Below, in pieces: positions 50,440 through 61,600 of a stretch of DNA of 64,000 bases. Both the position numbers and the translations under genes were made by a program. This stretch comes from Phycisphaerae bacterium (lineage in GTDB: Bacteria; Planctomycetota; Phycisphaerae; UBA1845), in contig JABWBH010000011.1 in assembly GCA_013360585.1 (NCBI GenBank), forward strand, positions 33,352-97,351, written 5' to 3'. Below the pieces are notes generated by a model. It was given only the letters and a program-made list of their open reading frames with translations. It ran no database searches and was not told the origin of the DNA. How positions within the stretch are numbered: the stretch's first letter is position 1; every line of letters begins with the position of its first letter.

Positions 50440-53271
50440 ATGAATACTTCGGCCGCTGATTCCTTTAACGTCGTCCGTCCCCTCTCGTCCCGCAAGGGCG
50501 AGGTTTCTTACTACAGCCTGCCGGCCCTGGCGAATCAGAATCTCGGCGACCTGTTGCGAATGCCCTTTTCAATTAAAGTGTTACTCGAAAGCGCTCTGCG
50601 CAACTGCGACGGCTTCACGGTCACTCCCGCCGATGTCCGCGCCTTCGCCGCCTGGAGACCCAAGGCTGAGCGAGAAGACATCCCCTTCAAACCCGCTCGC
50701 GTGCTCATGCAGGACTTTACCGGCGTCCCCTGCGTCGTGGACCTGGCCGCGATGCGCGACGCGATGAAGAAGCTCGGCGGCGACCCGCGCAAAATCAATC
50801 CGCTCATTCCGATCGACCTCGTCATCGATCACTCGGTTCAGGTGGACGCCTTCGGTCGGGCCGACGCCCTCGGCATCAACGCCGATCTTGAGTTCACCCG
50901 CAACCGCCAACGTTACGAATTCCTCCGCTGGGGGCAGAACGCCTTCGACAACTTCCGCGTCGTCCCCCCCGCCACCGGCATCGTGCATCAGGTCAACCTG
51001 GAATACCTCGCCCAGGTGGTCATCGCGCGCAAAGTGGGCGGGAAGCTCGTGGCGATGCCCGACAGCCTGGTCGGAACGGACAGTCATACGACGATGATCA
51101 ACGGTCTCGGCGTCGTCGGGTGGGGCGTGGGCGGCATCGAGGCCGAGGCGACGATGCTCGGGCAGCCGAACTTCATGCTCATGCCCGATGTTGTCGGCTT
51201 CAAGTTGCACGGCGCGCTGCCTGAAGGCTCGACCGCCACCGACCTCGTGCTGCGCGTCACGGAGATGCTCCGCGCGAAAGGCGTCGTCGGACAGTTCGTC
51301 GAGTTCTACGGGAGGGGGTTGTCCAGCCTGTCCCTGGCGGACCGCGCAACGATCGCCAACATGGCGCCCGAGTACGGCGCAACGATCGGCTTCTTCCCCG
51401 TGGACGACGAGACGCTCCGCTACCTCCGGATGACCGCCCGACCGGACGACCTCATCGATCTCGTCGAGCGCTACTGCAAGGAACAAGGCCTGTTCCGCAC
51501 CGACGCCACGCCGGACCCGCACTTCACCGACACGCTGGAACTCGATCTGTCCACCGTCGAGCCGTCGCTCGCCGGCCCGCGCAGACCGCAGGATCGCGTC
51601 GCGCTGTCCGGCATGAAGAAGGCGTGGCACACGGCGCTCGCGAAAAACTACGGACGCGCCGGGGCGTCGTCCGGCGGCGGGACCGCCGTTGCGGAGGCGC
51701 CGCGCGAGGTGAAGATCAGCGTCAACGGCCGCTCCTCGACGCTCAAAGACGGCAGCGTGGTCATTGCCGCGATCACGAGCTGCACGAACACCTCGAACCC
51801 CTCGGTGATGGTCGGCGCGGGGTTGCTCGCCCGAAATGCCGTCCAGCGCGGACTCACGGTCCCCGCGCACGTCAAGACCAGCCTCGCGCCCGGTTCCACC
51901 GTCGTCACCCGGTATCTGAATGACGCGGGCCTGACGCCGCACCTCGAAAGACTCGGCTTCCACACCGTCGGTTACGGCTGCACGACCTGCATCGGCAACA
52001 GCGGACCGCTTCCGGAATCCGTCGAGAAGGCCATCACGGAGCAGGATCTCGTCGCCGCAGCCGTGCTCTCCGGAAACCGCAACTTCGAGGGACGCATTCA
52101 CTCGCATGTGAAAGCCAATTACCTCGCCTCCCCGCCGCTGGTGGTGGCGTACGCCATCGCCGGAACGGTGAACATCGACCTCTCAACGCAGCCGCTGGGC
52201 AAGGGGAGCGACGGGCGTGACGTGTACCTCCGCGACATCTGGCCGAGCGCGAAAGAGATCAACGACACGATCGCGGCGTGCATTTCCCCGGACAAGTTCC
52301 GCGAGCAATACGCCGACGTCTTCAAGGGCAGCGAGGCGTGGCGGAAGATCACCGCGGGCAGCGACCCGACCTACCGCTGGGACGAGAAGAACACGTATAT
52401 CCAGAATCCGCCCTTCTTCGAGGGGCTGACGCGCGAGGTCGGACGGATCGCCCCGATCAAGGGTGCGCGGGTTCTCGCGATGCTCGGCGACTCCGTGACC
52501 ACGGATCACATCTCGCCCGCAGGCTCGATCAAGAAGGATTCGCCGGCAGGCCGGTACCTCATCGAACACGGCGTGCAGCCGGCGGACTTCAACAGCTACG
52601 GCGCCCGCCGCGGCAACGACCGCGTGATGACCCGCGGCACCTTCGCCAATACGCGCATCCGGAACCTCCTTGCCCCCGGCACCGAAGGCGGCGTGACGAT
52701 CTACCTGGGGACATCGTCTTTCCGAGGGAATAAGGGCGACTCCCTCCCTCCGACGGGACAACCGGCCTCACGCAGAGACGCAATGCCCGCTTCGTCCCTT
52801 TCGGACGATGGCGACTCTCGGAGAGAGGCCCTACCCATCTTCGACGCCGCGATGAGGTACAAGGAAGCGGACATTCCCACCGCGGTGCTCGCCGGCAAGG
52901 AATACGGAACCGGCTCCTCACGCGACTGGGCCGCCAAGGGAACCTTCCTCCTCGGCGTTCGCTTTGTCCTCGCCGAAAGCTTCGAACGCATCCATCGCAG
53001 CAACCTCGTCGGCATGGGCGTCCTGCCCCTGCAATACAAATCCGGCGAAACACGCGAAACCCTCGGCCTCACCGGTCACGAAGTCTTCGACATCCCCGAT
53101 CTGTCCGACAACCTCAAACCGCGCCAGGAGCTGCGCGTCATCGCCACGGATTCCGAGACGGGCAAGTCGAAAACCTTCACCGCCCTCTGTCGCGTGGACA
53201 CCGCCGTCGAGGTGGACTACTACCGCAACGGGGGCATCCTTCAGACGGTGTTACGGCAGTTGGCGAAATGA
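50440..53271 (+). CDS. acnA: Aconitate hydratase, AcnA type, with an in-frame insert
   Basis: This 943-residue TCA-cycle enzyme interconverts citrate and isocitrate through a [4Fe-4S] cluster. The three ligands are Cys448 in SCTNTS and Cys514/Cys517 in GCTTCIG, spaced exactly as in Acn[10 protein letters not shown] and [17 protein letters not shown] belong to the swivel domain. Between GGVT and IFDAAMRY there are about 46 residues where AcnA normally has about ten; the extra stretch (about 758-796) is Ser/Arg/Asp-rich and is bounded by short inverted repeats in DNA. The start ATG 50440 begins [12 protein letters not shown]; sequence before it is not aconitase. The insert is in frame, so the enzyme may still work. 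Confidence 0.93.
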   Translation: MNTSAADSFNVVRPLSSRKGEVSYYSLPALANQNLGDLLRMPFSIKVLLESALRNCDGFTVTPADVRAFAAWRPKAEREDIPFKPARVLMQDFTGVPCVVDLAAMRDAMKKLGGDPRKINPLIPIDLVIDHSVQVDAFGRADALGINADLEFTRNRQRYEFLRWGQNAFDNFRVVPPATGIVHQVNLEYLAQVVIARKVGGKLVAMPDSLVGTDSHTTMINGLGVVGWGVGGIEAEATMLGQPNFMLMPDVVGFKLHGALPEGSTATDLVLRVTEMLRAKGVVGQFVEFYGRGLSSLSLADRATIANMAPEYGATIGFFPVDDETLRYLRMTARPDDLIDLVERYCKEQGLFRTDATPDPHFTDTLELDLSTVEPSLAGPRRPQDRVALSGMKKAWHTALAKNYGRAGASSGGGTAVAEAPREVKISVNGRSSTLKDGSVVIAAITSCTNTSNPSVMVGAGLLARNAVQRGLTVPAHVKTSLAPGSTVVTRYLNDAGLTPHLERLGFHTVGYGCTTCIGNSGPLPESVEKAITEQDLVAAAVLSGNRNFEGRIHSHVKANYLASPPLVVAYAIAGTVNIDLSTQPLGKGSDGRDVYLRDIWPSAKEINDTIAACISPDKFREQYADVFKGSEAWRKITAGSDPTYRWDEKNTYIQNPPFFEGLTREVGRIAPIKGARVLAMLGDSVTTDHISPAGSIKKDSPAGRYLIEHGVQPADFNSYGARRGNDRVMTRGTFANTRIRNLLAPGTEGGVTIYLGTSSFRGNKGDSLPPTGQPASRRDAMPASSLSDDGDSRREALPIFDAAMRYKEADIPTAVLAGKEYGTGSSRDWAAKGTFLLGVRFVLAESFERIHRSNLVGMGVLPLQYKSGETRETLGLTGHEVFDIPDLSDNLKPRQELRVIATDSETGKSKTFTALCRVDTAVEVDYYRNGGILQTVLRQLAK
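52717..52826. mobile_element. In-frame 110-bp palindromic insert inside acnA
   Basis: The insert is bounded by TCTTTCCGAG (52717-52726) and CTCGGAGAGA (52817-52826), a 9-of-10 inverted repeat. Inside, TCCGACGGGAC faces GTCCCTTTCGGA as a second, imperfect pair. It adds about 37-39 codons without breaking the frame. It does not match the 99-bp family. Confidence 0.6.
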
Positions 53272-53308
53272 GGACAGGTGCATGTGCCACGGTCCTGTGC
53301 CGGGAGGG

Positions 53309-53338
53309 CATGCTCTCGCTGTACTTTGCGTGAGCATG
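53309..53338. repeat. Hairpin downstream of acnA
   Basis: CATGCTCTCGC pairs with GCGTGAGCATG (one mismatch) around an eight-base loop. It has no T run, so it is unlikely to be a classical terminator. It marks the start of the decayed region. Confidence 0.5.
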
Positions 53339-53363
53339 TGACTTCGGGTATCAGATAGCGTGC

Positions 53364-53720
53364 ATGTCTACGCTGCGGCCCCCGCGGCTGTGGGATGATG
53401 CACACCTCACCAGCAAGGGCAACTGGCGCTACCGCTACTACCTCTGCCTCAACGTCCAGAAGCGCGGCTGGGAGAACTGCCCGAACAAGTCGGTCCCCGC
53501 CGCCGAGATCGAGCGGTTCGTCCTCGAACGCATCAAGGCGATCGGCAAGGACGACGAGGTTCTGGCCCGTGCGTTGGCCTAGGAGTGCAGGCAGAATCAG
53601 GATGGATCTGGAGAGCTTCAGGGCGAACGTCGCCGCCTGGAATGCGAACTGGCCAAACACGGTGCGGGCGTGCGCAAGCTGATCGACCGGGCCGGCGCGC
53701 CCCGCAAGACGCCCACGGTG
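53364..53720 (+). pseudogene. Serine recombinase C-terminal remnant
   Basis: Conceptual translation gives YRYYLCLNVQKRGWENCPNK and SVPAAEIERFVLERIKAIGKDDEVLARALA, which is the recombinase zinc-ribbon (CLN...CPNK) and the coiled-coil region of large serine recombinases. A TAG at 53580-53582 interrupts it, after which the same frame continues with [23 protein letters not shown], the next part of the family pattern. The catalytic N-terminal domain is absent. It is the decayed tail of a site-specific recombinase from a mobile element. The frame then runs straight into an aconitase fragment. Confidence 0.8.
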
Positions 53721-53729
53721 GCGTGGCTG

Positions 53730-53831
53730 GCGGACTTCAACAACTACGGTCCCAGATGGGGCAACGACCGCGTCATGCCCCGAGGCACGTTTGCCAACAT
53801 CCGCATCAGAACCCTCCTCGCCCCTGGAACC
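53730..53831 (+). pseudogene. Second aconitase fragment
   Basis: These 34 codons encode [20 protein letters not shown] followed by [14 protein letters not shown], which is identical in 28 of 34 residues to residues of the intact acnA product encoded at 52582-52683. Many silent differences show that it is not a recent copy. The similarity ends at LLAPGT, close to where the intact gene has its insert. It is in frame with the recombinase remnant. Confidence 0.8.
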
Positions 53832-53833
53832 CC

Positions 53834-53857
53834 GGCACCCCGGCACTCCGGGATGCC
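53834..53857. repeat. 24-bp palindrome after the aconitase fragment
   Basis: GGCACCCCGG and CCGGGATGCC form a near-perfect inverted repeat around CACT, directly after the point where aconitase similarity stops. Confidence 0.6.
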
Positions 53858-54132
53858 AGTGCATGCCCCGCCTGCGCATCCGCAACCCGCCTCCGCCACC
53901 CTCAACACGCCCCCATCCCCAGATGCCGGACAGAATTGGCCGGAGATCCGCGATCATGCAGCGAATGTGAGACTCTGGGACATCACTTTCCGATGTGATT
54001 TCCCAGGCCCGGTCAGCACGTCCTGGGCCGGCCGTTCTATCCGTATCGCGTCGTTACGGGCCGGCCCGGGTCTGGGCTGGAAGATCGCGCGGCGGCGCGT
54101 TGCAGGAACGACCGGAAAGAGCAACCGCGCGC
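53858..54132. other. Non-coding decay region
   Basis: No gene is supported here. The sequence lies between the recombinase/aconitase fragments and the terminator of the P-domain gene and shows no further recognisable gene fragment. Confidence 0.4.
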
Positions 54133-54168
54133 AAAAAAAAAATCCCCGCCGCGTAAGCGACGGGGATT
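54133..54168 (-). terminator. Intrinsic terminator of the P-domain protein gene
   Basis: On the minus strand AATCCCCGTCGC pairs with GCGGCGGGGATT (one G-U) around TTAC, followed by a run of about ten T. It is 35 bases after the stop of the P-domain gene. Confidence 0.9.
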
Positions 54169-54203
54169 CGATGGATCGGACTATCAGACCCTACGCAACC
54201 GAA

Positions 54204-55733
54204 TTACGGATTCGGTTCCGGCGGGAGTTCGTAGTTGAGCCAGATGAACGGATCGCAGCCCGGACCCTGGAGCACGTCCAGCAACCGCGTGATGTCGTTG
54301 CCGTTGCTCAGACCGCTGCGATCGATGTCCGTCTGGTACACCGCGCACTGGCCGATGCCGTTGAGGCAGTCCACCAGGGCCGAGATGTCGAACGTCGTCG
54401 CCACGCCGCTCTGGTCCACGTCGCCCGGCAGGAAGCCGATGTCCACCAGGCTGCGCTGGATGCCGTTGTAGCCGACCGTCGTCCACTGGCCCGCCGTAAT
54501 CGGCCGGTCCAGATTCAGACGAACGCGGTTACCGCCCAGATCATCCACGCTCACCACGTTCGGGGGAGATCCGCCGCCCGTCTCGCTGACCGAGAAGCAG
54601 TCCGCCGTGATCGTGCTGCTGTCGTCGAACGTGAACTCGAATGAGCTGAGGCCCGTCAGGGTCGCCGGATCGCAGAACTCATGCTCCTCACGAGCGTCGA
54701 TGCCGCCGTCCGGAATCGTGTCGCTGGAGATCAGGATGCCCGTGCAGCAGACGACGCGCGGGATGCCGATGATCAGCTCCCACGAGTTGAGGGTGCCGAT
54801 GTCCAGACCCGCGTTGTCGGACACCGTCAGCGTCCAGTCGCCGAACAGGTCGTCACCGTTGAACGCCGAGAGCGGCTGAACCGGCTCGAACGTGCCGACC
54901 GTCGGGGTGCCGCAGATCACCGGGTCGCCGGCGTCATCGAAGATCACGTCCATGTTGTCGTTGGACGAGCACTGCCGGTCCCACAGACGCACCGTCGTAA
55001 GATTGTGCTCAACGTCGATGATCAGGTCGCCCAGGAACGTGTGCGTGATGACCACGCGGACGTTCACGTCGCCGATCGTGCCGCTGTCGCCGATGTTCTG
55101 CGTGTCCGACACGCTCCCGAGATCCGGAATCGGAAGGTTCACGTCGAACGTGTAAGTCGTGTAATCGTTTTCGCACTCGTCGGGAATGCCGTTGTTGTTG
55201 CAGTCCGTGCTCGTGCCGTTGTTGATGTCGTCCTCGTCCGGAACACCGTTGCCGTTGCAGTCCTCGAAGACCTGCTCGCACGCGACGTTCAGACCGAAGT
55301 CGCCCGTCGCGCCGCCGAAGCCGCTGACGAGGATCAGGTACAGCTCGCCCGCCACGGTGTTGAACTCCACGCGGGAGCTCAGACCGCAGTTCGGATCGTC
55401 ATCGTTGCCCGCCACGCACACCGCGCCCTGGCACGGACCGCGGAAGGCGTGGATCTTCGTGTCGTACGTGGTCGAACCCGAGCACGTATCCGCCACAACC
55501 ATCCCACCGGTTCCGATCACGGCGTACCAGACGCCGGGCGACGTGATGCCCGTGTCGCCGCAGGCCGCGAACCCGTTATCCGTCGTGGCGCCGACCGTAG
55601 TGCCCAACGTCAACGAGTTGCATTCCACCGGAATCGCGTTCTCGCAAAGGTCGTTGCTCGGCTGAGCCAGCACCGGGCTGATCAGCATCGCCGCCCCGAC
55701 GACGGCGACAATGTTCAACGGCAATCTCCTCAT
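54204..55733 (-). CDS. Secreted P-domain protein with dockerin-like Ca-binding repeats
   Basis: This 509-residue exoprotein has a signal peptide (core [16 protein letters not shown]), then a beta domain with [12 protein letters not shown] and [16 protein letters not shown]. Two Ca-loop-like repeats follow, [12 protein letters not shown] and [13 protein letters not shown] proprotein-convertase P-domain comes next (about 215-330: [17 protein letters not shown] and [19 protein letters not shown]). The C-terminal dockerin-type segment has [23 protein letters not shown] and [20 protein letters not shown]. This layout is typical of planctomycete cell-surface or secreted proteins of unknown role. 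AAGGAGG sits nine bases before the chosen ATG, excluding an ATG seven codons upstream. Confidence 0.88.
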   Translation of the reverse strand: MRRLPLNIVAVVGAAMLISPVLAQPSNDLCENAIPVECNSLTLGTTVGATTDNGFAACGDTGITSPGVWYAVIGTGGMVVADTCSGSTTYDTKIHAFRGPCQGAVCVAGNDDDPNCGLSSRVEFNTVAGELYLILVSGFGGATGDFGLNVACEQVFEDCNGNGVPDEDDINNGTSTDCNNNGIPDECENDYTTYTFDVNLPIPDLGSVSDTQNIGDSGTIGDVNVRVVITHTFLGDLIIDVEHNLTTVRLWDRQCSSNDNMDVIFDDAGDPVICGTPTVGTFEPVQPLSAFNGDDLFGDWTLTVSDNAGLDIGTLNSWELIIGIPRVVCCTGILISSDTIPDGGIDAREEHEFCDPATLTGLSSFEFTFDDSSTITADCFSVSETGGGSPPNVVSVDDLGGNRVRLNLDRPITAGQWTTVGYNGIQRSLVDIGFLPGDVDQSGVATTFDISALVDCLNGIGQCAVYQTDIDRSGLSNGNDITRLLDVLQGPGCDPFIWLNYELPPEPNP

Positions 55734-56343
55734 TTCCTCAACCTCCTTTTTCAATCCAGTCCGTCCACCATGCGTGTGGCAACGAATCTCCCATCGTCGA
55801 GACGACTGATCTTAGCAGCGGCTTCTTCTCCCCCGTCAAGCGGAACGGCGACCCTCGTGTCCGCTTTTCCAATTTCGCCGCAACTATCAGACATTCCCAA
55901 CGCGACTGGGACCTCCGTTGACGCGGAGCTGGGTGTGAAAAGCTGGTCGCAGATCCGCCTTCCCGCTCCTCCACCTGCGAAGCCTCCGCCAAACCGCCTC
56001 CGGACGGAACACGACTCCGCAAGTATCGCCTCATTTGACCAGAACGCCTTGCCGAAGTCAAGCGAGAAATCGAACCCGAAGAAATAATCTTTTGCGGACC
56101 CCTCGCCTCCCCCCTCCCGCCGCAATCCCTTCTCTCATAAATCAGACCAGAGCTTGATACAAGCTACTGTCCTATAAATGTTTTCGAATACGAAACCTCG
56201 AAGGGAAGCCTTCCTCTCCGCTCACCCGGTTCCGCACCAGCACAGGAGGAAATGACGCATCCGCTGCGGTTCGGAACCAACATGGGCGCTGGGGTTCTGT
56301 TAAGATGGGATGATATTGAGGCTTGGGAAGAGGGAGGTTGTCG
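55734..56343. other. Intergenic region between the P-domain gene and the methyltransferase gene
   Basis: This 610-base region is lower in GC than its surroundings and has no confident gene. It presumably holds the promoter of the P-domain gene. A plus-strand 40-codon frame at 56252-56374 has AGGAGG only two bases from its ATG and overlaps the end of the methyltransferase gene; I do not call it. Confidence 0.4.
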
Positions 56344-57348
56344 CTACAACCCGTCCCCTGCCCACGCTCCCTGAGACATCGGGGCGGTCCGGTCTCCTAA
56401 TCCGACAGGTGGGTCGTTCGGGCCTGGCGGATCGGGTTCGCTCCCGAGCGCAAGCCGGCGCCTCGCCACCGCTACCGCGGCTTCGCAGACGTCGCACCCG
56501 ATCCATCTCCGCCCGAGGCGCTGCGCCGCTGCCAGCGTCGTTCCGCTTCCGCAGAAAAAATCGGCGACAACCGCTCCGCGGTTAGTGCTCGTCCGAATCA
56601 TCAGCTCCAACAGGCGCAGCGGCTTCTGCGTCGGATATCCCGTGCGTTCCGCCGAAACCGTTGAGAGAAAGGGGACGTCCCAGACATCAGTCAACGCCGG
56701 ACCGTCGGCGTGAAAGTAGAGCGGACCGCGTCGCGTGCGTTTGAAGGGTCGCCCGTTCCCGTCGCGCCGAAGCCCCTGGGTCCGGTACTCGCCGTCGCGC
56801 ACGACGTTGAACACCTGCTTGCCTCGCTGCTGCGCGTAAAGCAGGATGGTGTCGTGCTTCCGCGGGAAATGTCGCCCGGGGCGGCTGCCCGTCCGGTAGC
56901 ACCAGACGATTTCGTTCAGGAAGTTCTCCTCACCGAAGATGCGATCCAGTTCGACCCGCGCATACGCGGCGACGCGCGGGTCCAGGTGCAGGTAGAGACT
57001 GCCGTCCGGGGACAGCAGGCGGCGCATCTCGATCAGTCGCGGCTTCAGGAACGTGATCCACCCGGGCGTTCCCCCGGGAAACCCGTCGGAAAATCGCATC
57101 GTCGCGCCGTTTGCGTCCCGCCCCACGCGGGCGCGCCCCGATGCAAAAGGAGGATCGGCGTATACAAGCTGGCAGCACCCGTCGGGAAGACGGCGCATCA
57201 GGTCGAGGTTGTCGCCGAGATGAACCCGTCCGAGCAGGGCGTCCACGCTCGTAAACGCGCTCGTCCGCTCCTCAGCGCTGCCGCGCCGGCGCCTCGCCCC
57301 GGCGGGACGCGGACCCCCGCCCGGCATCTCCCGCGACCGGCGCTTCAT
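56344..57348 (-). CDS. Beta-class DNA methyltransferase (N6-adenine or N4-cytosine)
   Basis: This 334-residue protein has the N6/N4 methyltransferase motifs in beta-class order: motif IV DPPF at 65-68, followed 200 residues later by the AdoMet motif FFCGSGTT at 264-271, then a C-terminal GRRWIGCD. The target recognition part lies between. A Pro/Arg-rich N-terminal stretch of about 30 residues precedes the domain. The ATG overlaps the fbp stop as TGATG. No restriction endonuclease gene is adjacent, so it is probably an orphan epigenetic methylase. DPPF rather than DPPY leaves the choice of adenine or cytosine open. Confidence 0.88.
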   Translation of the reverse strand: MKRRSREMPGGGPRPAGARRRRGSAEERTSAFTSVDALLGRVHLGDNLDLMRRLPDGCCQLVYADPPFASGRARVGRDANGATMRFSDGFPGGTPGWITFLKPRLIEMRRLLSPDGSLYLHLDPRVAAYARVELDRIFGEENFLNEIVWCYRTGSRPGRHFPRKHDTILLYAQQRGKQVFNVVRDGEYRTQGLRRDGNGRPFKRTRRGPLYFHADGPALTDVWDVPFLSTVSAERTGYPTQKPLRLLELMIRTSTNRGAVVADFFCGSGTTLAAAQRLGRRWIGCDVCEAAVAVARRRLALGSEPDPPGPNDPPVGLGDRTAPMSQGAWAGDGL

Positions 57349-58355
57349 CACGGCTTCCAGAACAACAGCACCTTCTCGACCTCGCCTTTGCTCCCGAGAA
57401 TCAGCGGCGTCCGCTCGTGCAGCGCCGAGGGCTTTTTCTCCAGCACACGCCCCGTTCCGTCCGAAGCCGCTCCCCCCGCCTGTTCCGCCAGCATCGCCAT
57501 CGGATTCGCCTCGTAAAGCAGGCGCAGCTTGCCCTTCTGGTCCTTCTTCGTCGGCGGATACAGAAACACCCCGCCTTTCAGCAGCGTCCGGTGAAAATCC
57601 GCCACCAGCGACCCGACGTAGCGCAGGCTGTAGCCCCCGGCGTCGTCGGACTTCGCCCAGTCCAGAAAATCCTGGATGCCCTGCGGGAACGTCGCCCGGT
57701 ACGCCTCGTTGATGCTGTAGGTCTTCCCTTTCGGAGGCATCGTCACGTACTCGCGCGTCAGGACGTACGCCCCGATGCTCGGATCCAGCGTGAACATGTG
57801 GACGCCCATCCCGGTCGTGTACGTCATCACCACGCTGCTGCCGTAGACGACGTATCCGGCGGCGAGCTGCTGCACACCCGGCTGAAGCACCTGCGACATC
57901 ACGTCCTGACGGTTAATCTCCTCGCGCACGCGAAGGATCGAGAAGATCGTGCCGATCGACACGTTGACGTCGATGTTGCTCGAACCGTCGAGCGGATCGA
58001 AAAGGACGATGTAACGCCCCTTTTCGCCCGCCTCGTGGATCACGCGCGGTTCGTCGTCCTCCTCCGACACCACGATGCCGACGTTGCCGCGATAACCGAG
58101 GCAGCGGTGGATCGTCTGGTTGGCGAGTTCGTCGAGCTTCTGAACGACTTCGCCCTGGACGTTGACCTGTCCCGTGTCCCCGAGCACGTCGAGCAGCCCC
58201 GCCCGCTGCACGTGCGACGCGATGATCTTCGTCGCCAGGGTAATGCCCGAGAGGAGCCAACTGAACTCGCCCGTCGCGTGCGGAAAGTGCCGCTGGTGCT
58301 CGAGAATGTGCTGCTGGACCGTAATGATCGGACGGGCGCCGCCGCGAACCGTCAT
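57348..58355 (-). CDS. fbp: Fructose-1,6-bisphosphatase class I
   Basis: This 335-residue gluconeogenic enzyme shows the sequence FDPLDGSSNIDVNVSIGTIFSI, which holds the metal-binding DPLDGSSN motif, plus SEEDDE, the other metal ligands, and YVGSLVADFHRTLLKGGVFLYPP with the substrate-binding Lys/Tyr region. Length equals the family norm. GGAGG precedes ATG 58355. The gene directly overlaps the following DNA methyltransferase gene (TGATG), so they form a two-gene unit, a pairing I do not associate with a known system. Confidence 0.95.
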   Translation of the reverse strand: MTVRGGARPIITVQQHILEHQRHFPHATGEFSWLLSGITLATKIIASHVQRAGLLDVLGDTGQVNVQGEVVQKLDELANQTIHRCLGYRGNVGIVVSEEDDEPRVIHEAGEKGRYIVLFDPLDGSSNIDVNVSIGTIFSILRVREEINRQDVMSQVLQPGVQQLAAGYVVYGSSVVMTYTTGMGVHMFTLDPSIGAYVLTREYVTMPPKGKTYSINEAYRATFPQGIQDFLDWAKSDDAGGYSLRYVGSLVADFHRTLLKGGVFLYPPTKKDQKGKLRLLYEANPMAMLAEQAGGAASDGTGRVLEKKPSALHERTPLILGSKGEVEKVLLFWKP

Positions 58356-58643
58356 GAATCGCCACCTCCGGGCCGGCTCGCCGCGCCCCGAAACCTGACC
58401 CCTCCGCGCCACTATCCCGCGGAAAGAAACTCGACTGATCCGCAGTCGAGTCGCCCCCGCCGGACCGCGCCGCCGGTCCGTCGCCGCGCCGGAACCCCTT
58501 CAGGAGGTTACCCCGCGCCGACGGACATGACAATCGCCGACCGTCGGAGCGCAACAGCGCCAACCCCGACTGCGACGGAACGAAACGCGACGCTCCTCCC
58601 GAGCGCCCCCCCCCCGCGCCAAGGCGCAACCGTCCTTCACCCG

Positions 58644-61600
58644 TCACCGTGGGTTCGTCTTGATCGTCGTTTCAAGCGTTTCACCAGCGATCAGGACGAC
58701 CTCCGGGTCGAGCCGAAGGAGCACGCGACGACCCTGCACCTCCGCCGTCGCGGCGATGTCGGCAGCCCCACGCCGAAGCGTCGCCACAACGGATCGAGCG
58801 TCCTCCGGCAGTTCCAGCCCGATCGACTTCAACCTCAGCCGTCCGTGATGCATCCTGATGATCGCGCGCAGCCCTCCGTCCTCGCAATGCTGCTCGAACG
58901 TCCCCCACCCTTCCGCGACCGTGAACGCCGCCTTGAAGTTCTCCGGCGAAAGCTTCGGCGCGAACGCCAGATGCCCCCTCGGTCCGTGGTGCTCGTAACC
59001 CAGCGCCGCCAGGTAAACGCCGAACCCCGCCATCGCCCGGGCGTAGTGGCTGCTGCACTCGACCTCGTTGTAGGGGTTGCGCTTCGACGGGTGATGCCGG
59101 TCGTGGATCATGCGCACGATCGCCAGACCTTCGTCGACCAGACCCTCGCGGATCATGTGAGACGCGACCTGATATTCGTACCCCGTCCAGCATTCGTTGA
59201 AATACATCGCCGCCCAGGCGTCGCCGCTCTTGCCCGCGGCGCTATCCGCGCCGCCGTGAGGCCAGGTGCACATGAGCAGACCGCCCTCGCCGGGCATCGC
59301 GTACCAGCGCCCGCCCTTGAAGACCTTGTCGAACCGCGCGCGATAAGGGCCGATGTCCGGCGTGAAGTTGTATTGGTAGATCGATTTCAGCGCCGCAAGC
59401 GAGGGCTCCAGCGGGACGATGCGCGGCAGACCCACCTGATGCGCCCACGACTGACCCAGCAGTTGATCCGTGTGAACACCGTTTCCGGTGCTGTTGGTCT
59501 CCGGATGCGCGGGATCGGTGAGGTGGACGAAGGATTCGCCGTTGAAGAGCTTCTCGACGAGCCGCCTGGATCCGGACTCGGCGATCGCCCGGCACTTCGC
59601 CGCGAATTCCGCGTCGTTCCTCTCCAGCGCCATCGCCTCGCCTGCGCGCACCGCCGCGAGATACAGCGAGGAAATCCACGGAATCTGCCCGTACCACGTC
59701 GTGTCGAGCGTGTTGTACTGGGCGTCGTCGAGAATGCCGTCGGCGTCCTTGTCGCGCCTGACGAGAAGTTCGACCGCCTTCTTCACGCGCGGGTAGACCT
59801 TCCTGAGGAACGCATCATCCGCGGACATCTGATGCTCGCGGTAGGCGCGGAGAATGCAGCCCGCCTGCCCGTCCACGGCGAGTTCGCGAGAAGCTTCGCC
59901 GCGGTAGTCGATCAGACCGGTGTCGTCGTGGAAGCTCGCGCCGAAGTCGATCATCTCGCGCGTGGCGCGTTCGAGTTCGGGGAACATCCGCGCCACGGCC
60001 TGCGCATACTGCCAGACATGCGTGCAGGTTCCGGCGCAGCAGTAGGTTCCCTCCCAGCCGTAAAAGCGGCCGTTGTTGAAGCGGTAACAGGTGGCCGTGG
60101 CCAGCGTGGCGACGGTGGCGAAGGTGCGATCGAGAAACCAATACGGGAGCGTGGAGTCGTACCAGGTCTGGCGCCACAGGCGTGTCGTGGACGTAAGATG
60201 ATCAAAGTTCTCCAGCACGTGGTCCACAACGGCCTGGGCGTCCCTGAACCGCGTCCCGTAATGACGCCGCAGGGACTTGTGATCCGCGAGAAAACCGAGC
60301 GAGTCCCACCACAACCCGTCGAAGTGCCACGCGAGGACAAAGGAGAACGTCGTGGATTCGCCCGGCGCAAGGGAGGCGCGACGATGCGCCGCCCCAACGG
60401 GCGGCGTGCTCTGGTCGAATGTTTTCGAGTCGTGGTCCGTGATGCTTCGCGTCGTGGCGGCGATCGTATGCAGGAGCGGTCCCGCCTGAGCCCACGCTGC
60501 CGCGCCCGTGTCGTCCCTGGATCCGATTGCGGCGAGCGCGGCGGTGCCGAAGTCGGGTTGCTGCTCCGGCTCCGCGGCGTCCTTGCGCACCGTGTCGGTG
60601 AAGACCATCTCATCGACGCCGACCTGTCCCCATCCTCCGGTCCAACCGTCCACAATCTGGAGTTTCGCCGTGCGCCCGGCGAATTCCTTCACGTCGAAGT
60701 GCTCGAGGCGCATGTGATTTTTGTTCTCGCCGGTAGCGGTGCGCACGACGGCGCCGTCGATCAGCAGGTTCACGCACGTTTGCGCCGGGTGATTCCCGCC
60801 GCCGATGCGGAAGCGGATGAAGTCGCGCTCGATGGGGAACTCGCGGCTGGTGAGCGTGCCGATGTGCGTGTCGGCTTTGCCAACGTCTTCACCGTTGCGC
60901 GTCTGATGCGTATTGACGGTGCGTTCGCCCTGGGCATTGAGCTCGCCCATGTACGCGGGGCGCTCCTTGACGATGCAAGGTCCGTCGCCGAACGCGGTTC
61001 CCGTGACGACTCACCCGTCGTACGCGGGCTTCTCGAAGTCCTCAAAGAGAATGTCGGGCCGGGTCGAATCGCCGGTCTCGGACTTGGCGGGCTGGGCGGC
61101 GACGCTGCAAAGGAGCGTGGCGCCGCGCGCGTGCTGGATCGCCGTGTTCGTCCTCGCGACGCCGCCCGACGCCCCGCTGCCCAGGCACGCCGGATTCTGC
61201 AACCAGCCGCCCAGCGAGACGTGCGCTTCCTCGTGGCTCGTGTTCTTCACCGTGTAATTGAGGATCACGCAGGGCAGGCCCGAGTCATCCGCGTTGCCCG
61301 GGATGAACGGAGAGAAGGCTTCGAGGTCGATCTGGATGGGCAGCGCCGGGTCCCGGTATTCGACGAAGCCGATCGGATACTGCCCCTTGAATTGGATCTG
61401 CGGAAACCCGGTCACGTCGAGCGGACGTGTCACAAAGGTGTCACCCACCTTGCACTGCACGGCGAACCCCTGCTCGATCGGCGAGCTCGGACGCACCGGG
61501 TTGGCGTAGTGCGGTCCCTGCGTGCTGCGCCAGTGGTCCGGCGCAGGAAGATTGAAGATGTCCCAGTGCCACAGCTTCCCGTCGCCGCCGAGATAAAGCT

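Noticed and set aside
56252..56374. A 40-codon plus-strand gene after AGGAGG
   Set aside because: The ribosome binding site is only two bases from the ATG and the frame overlaps the methyltransferase end; evidence is too thin.
61011..61013. UGA read as Trp in a changed genetic code
   Set aside because: TGA ends many intact genes in this window, so a general reassignment is excluded; only local readthrough or mutation remains.
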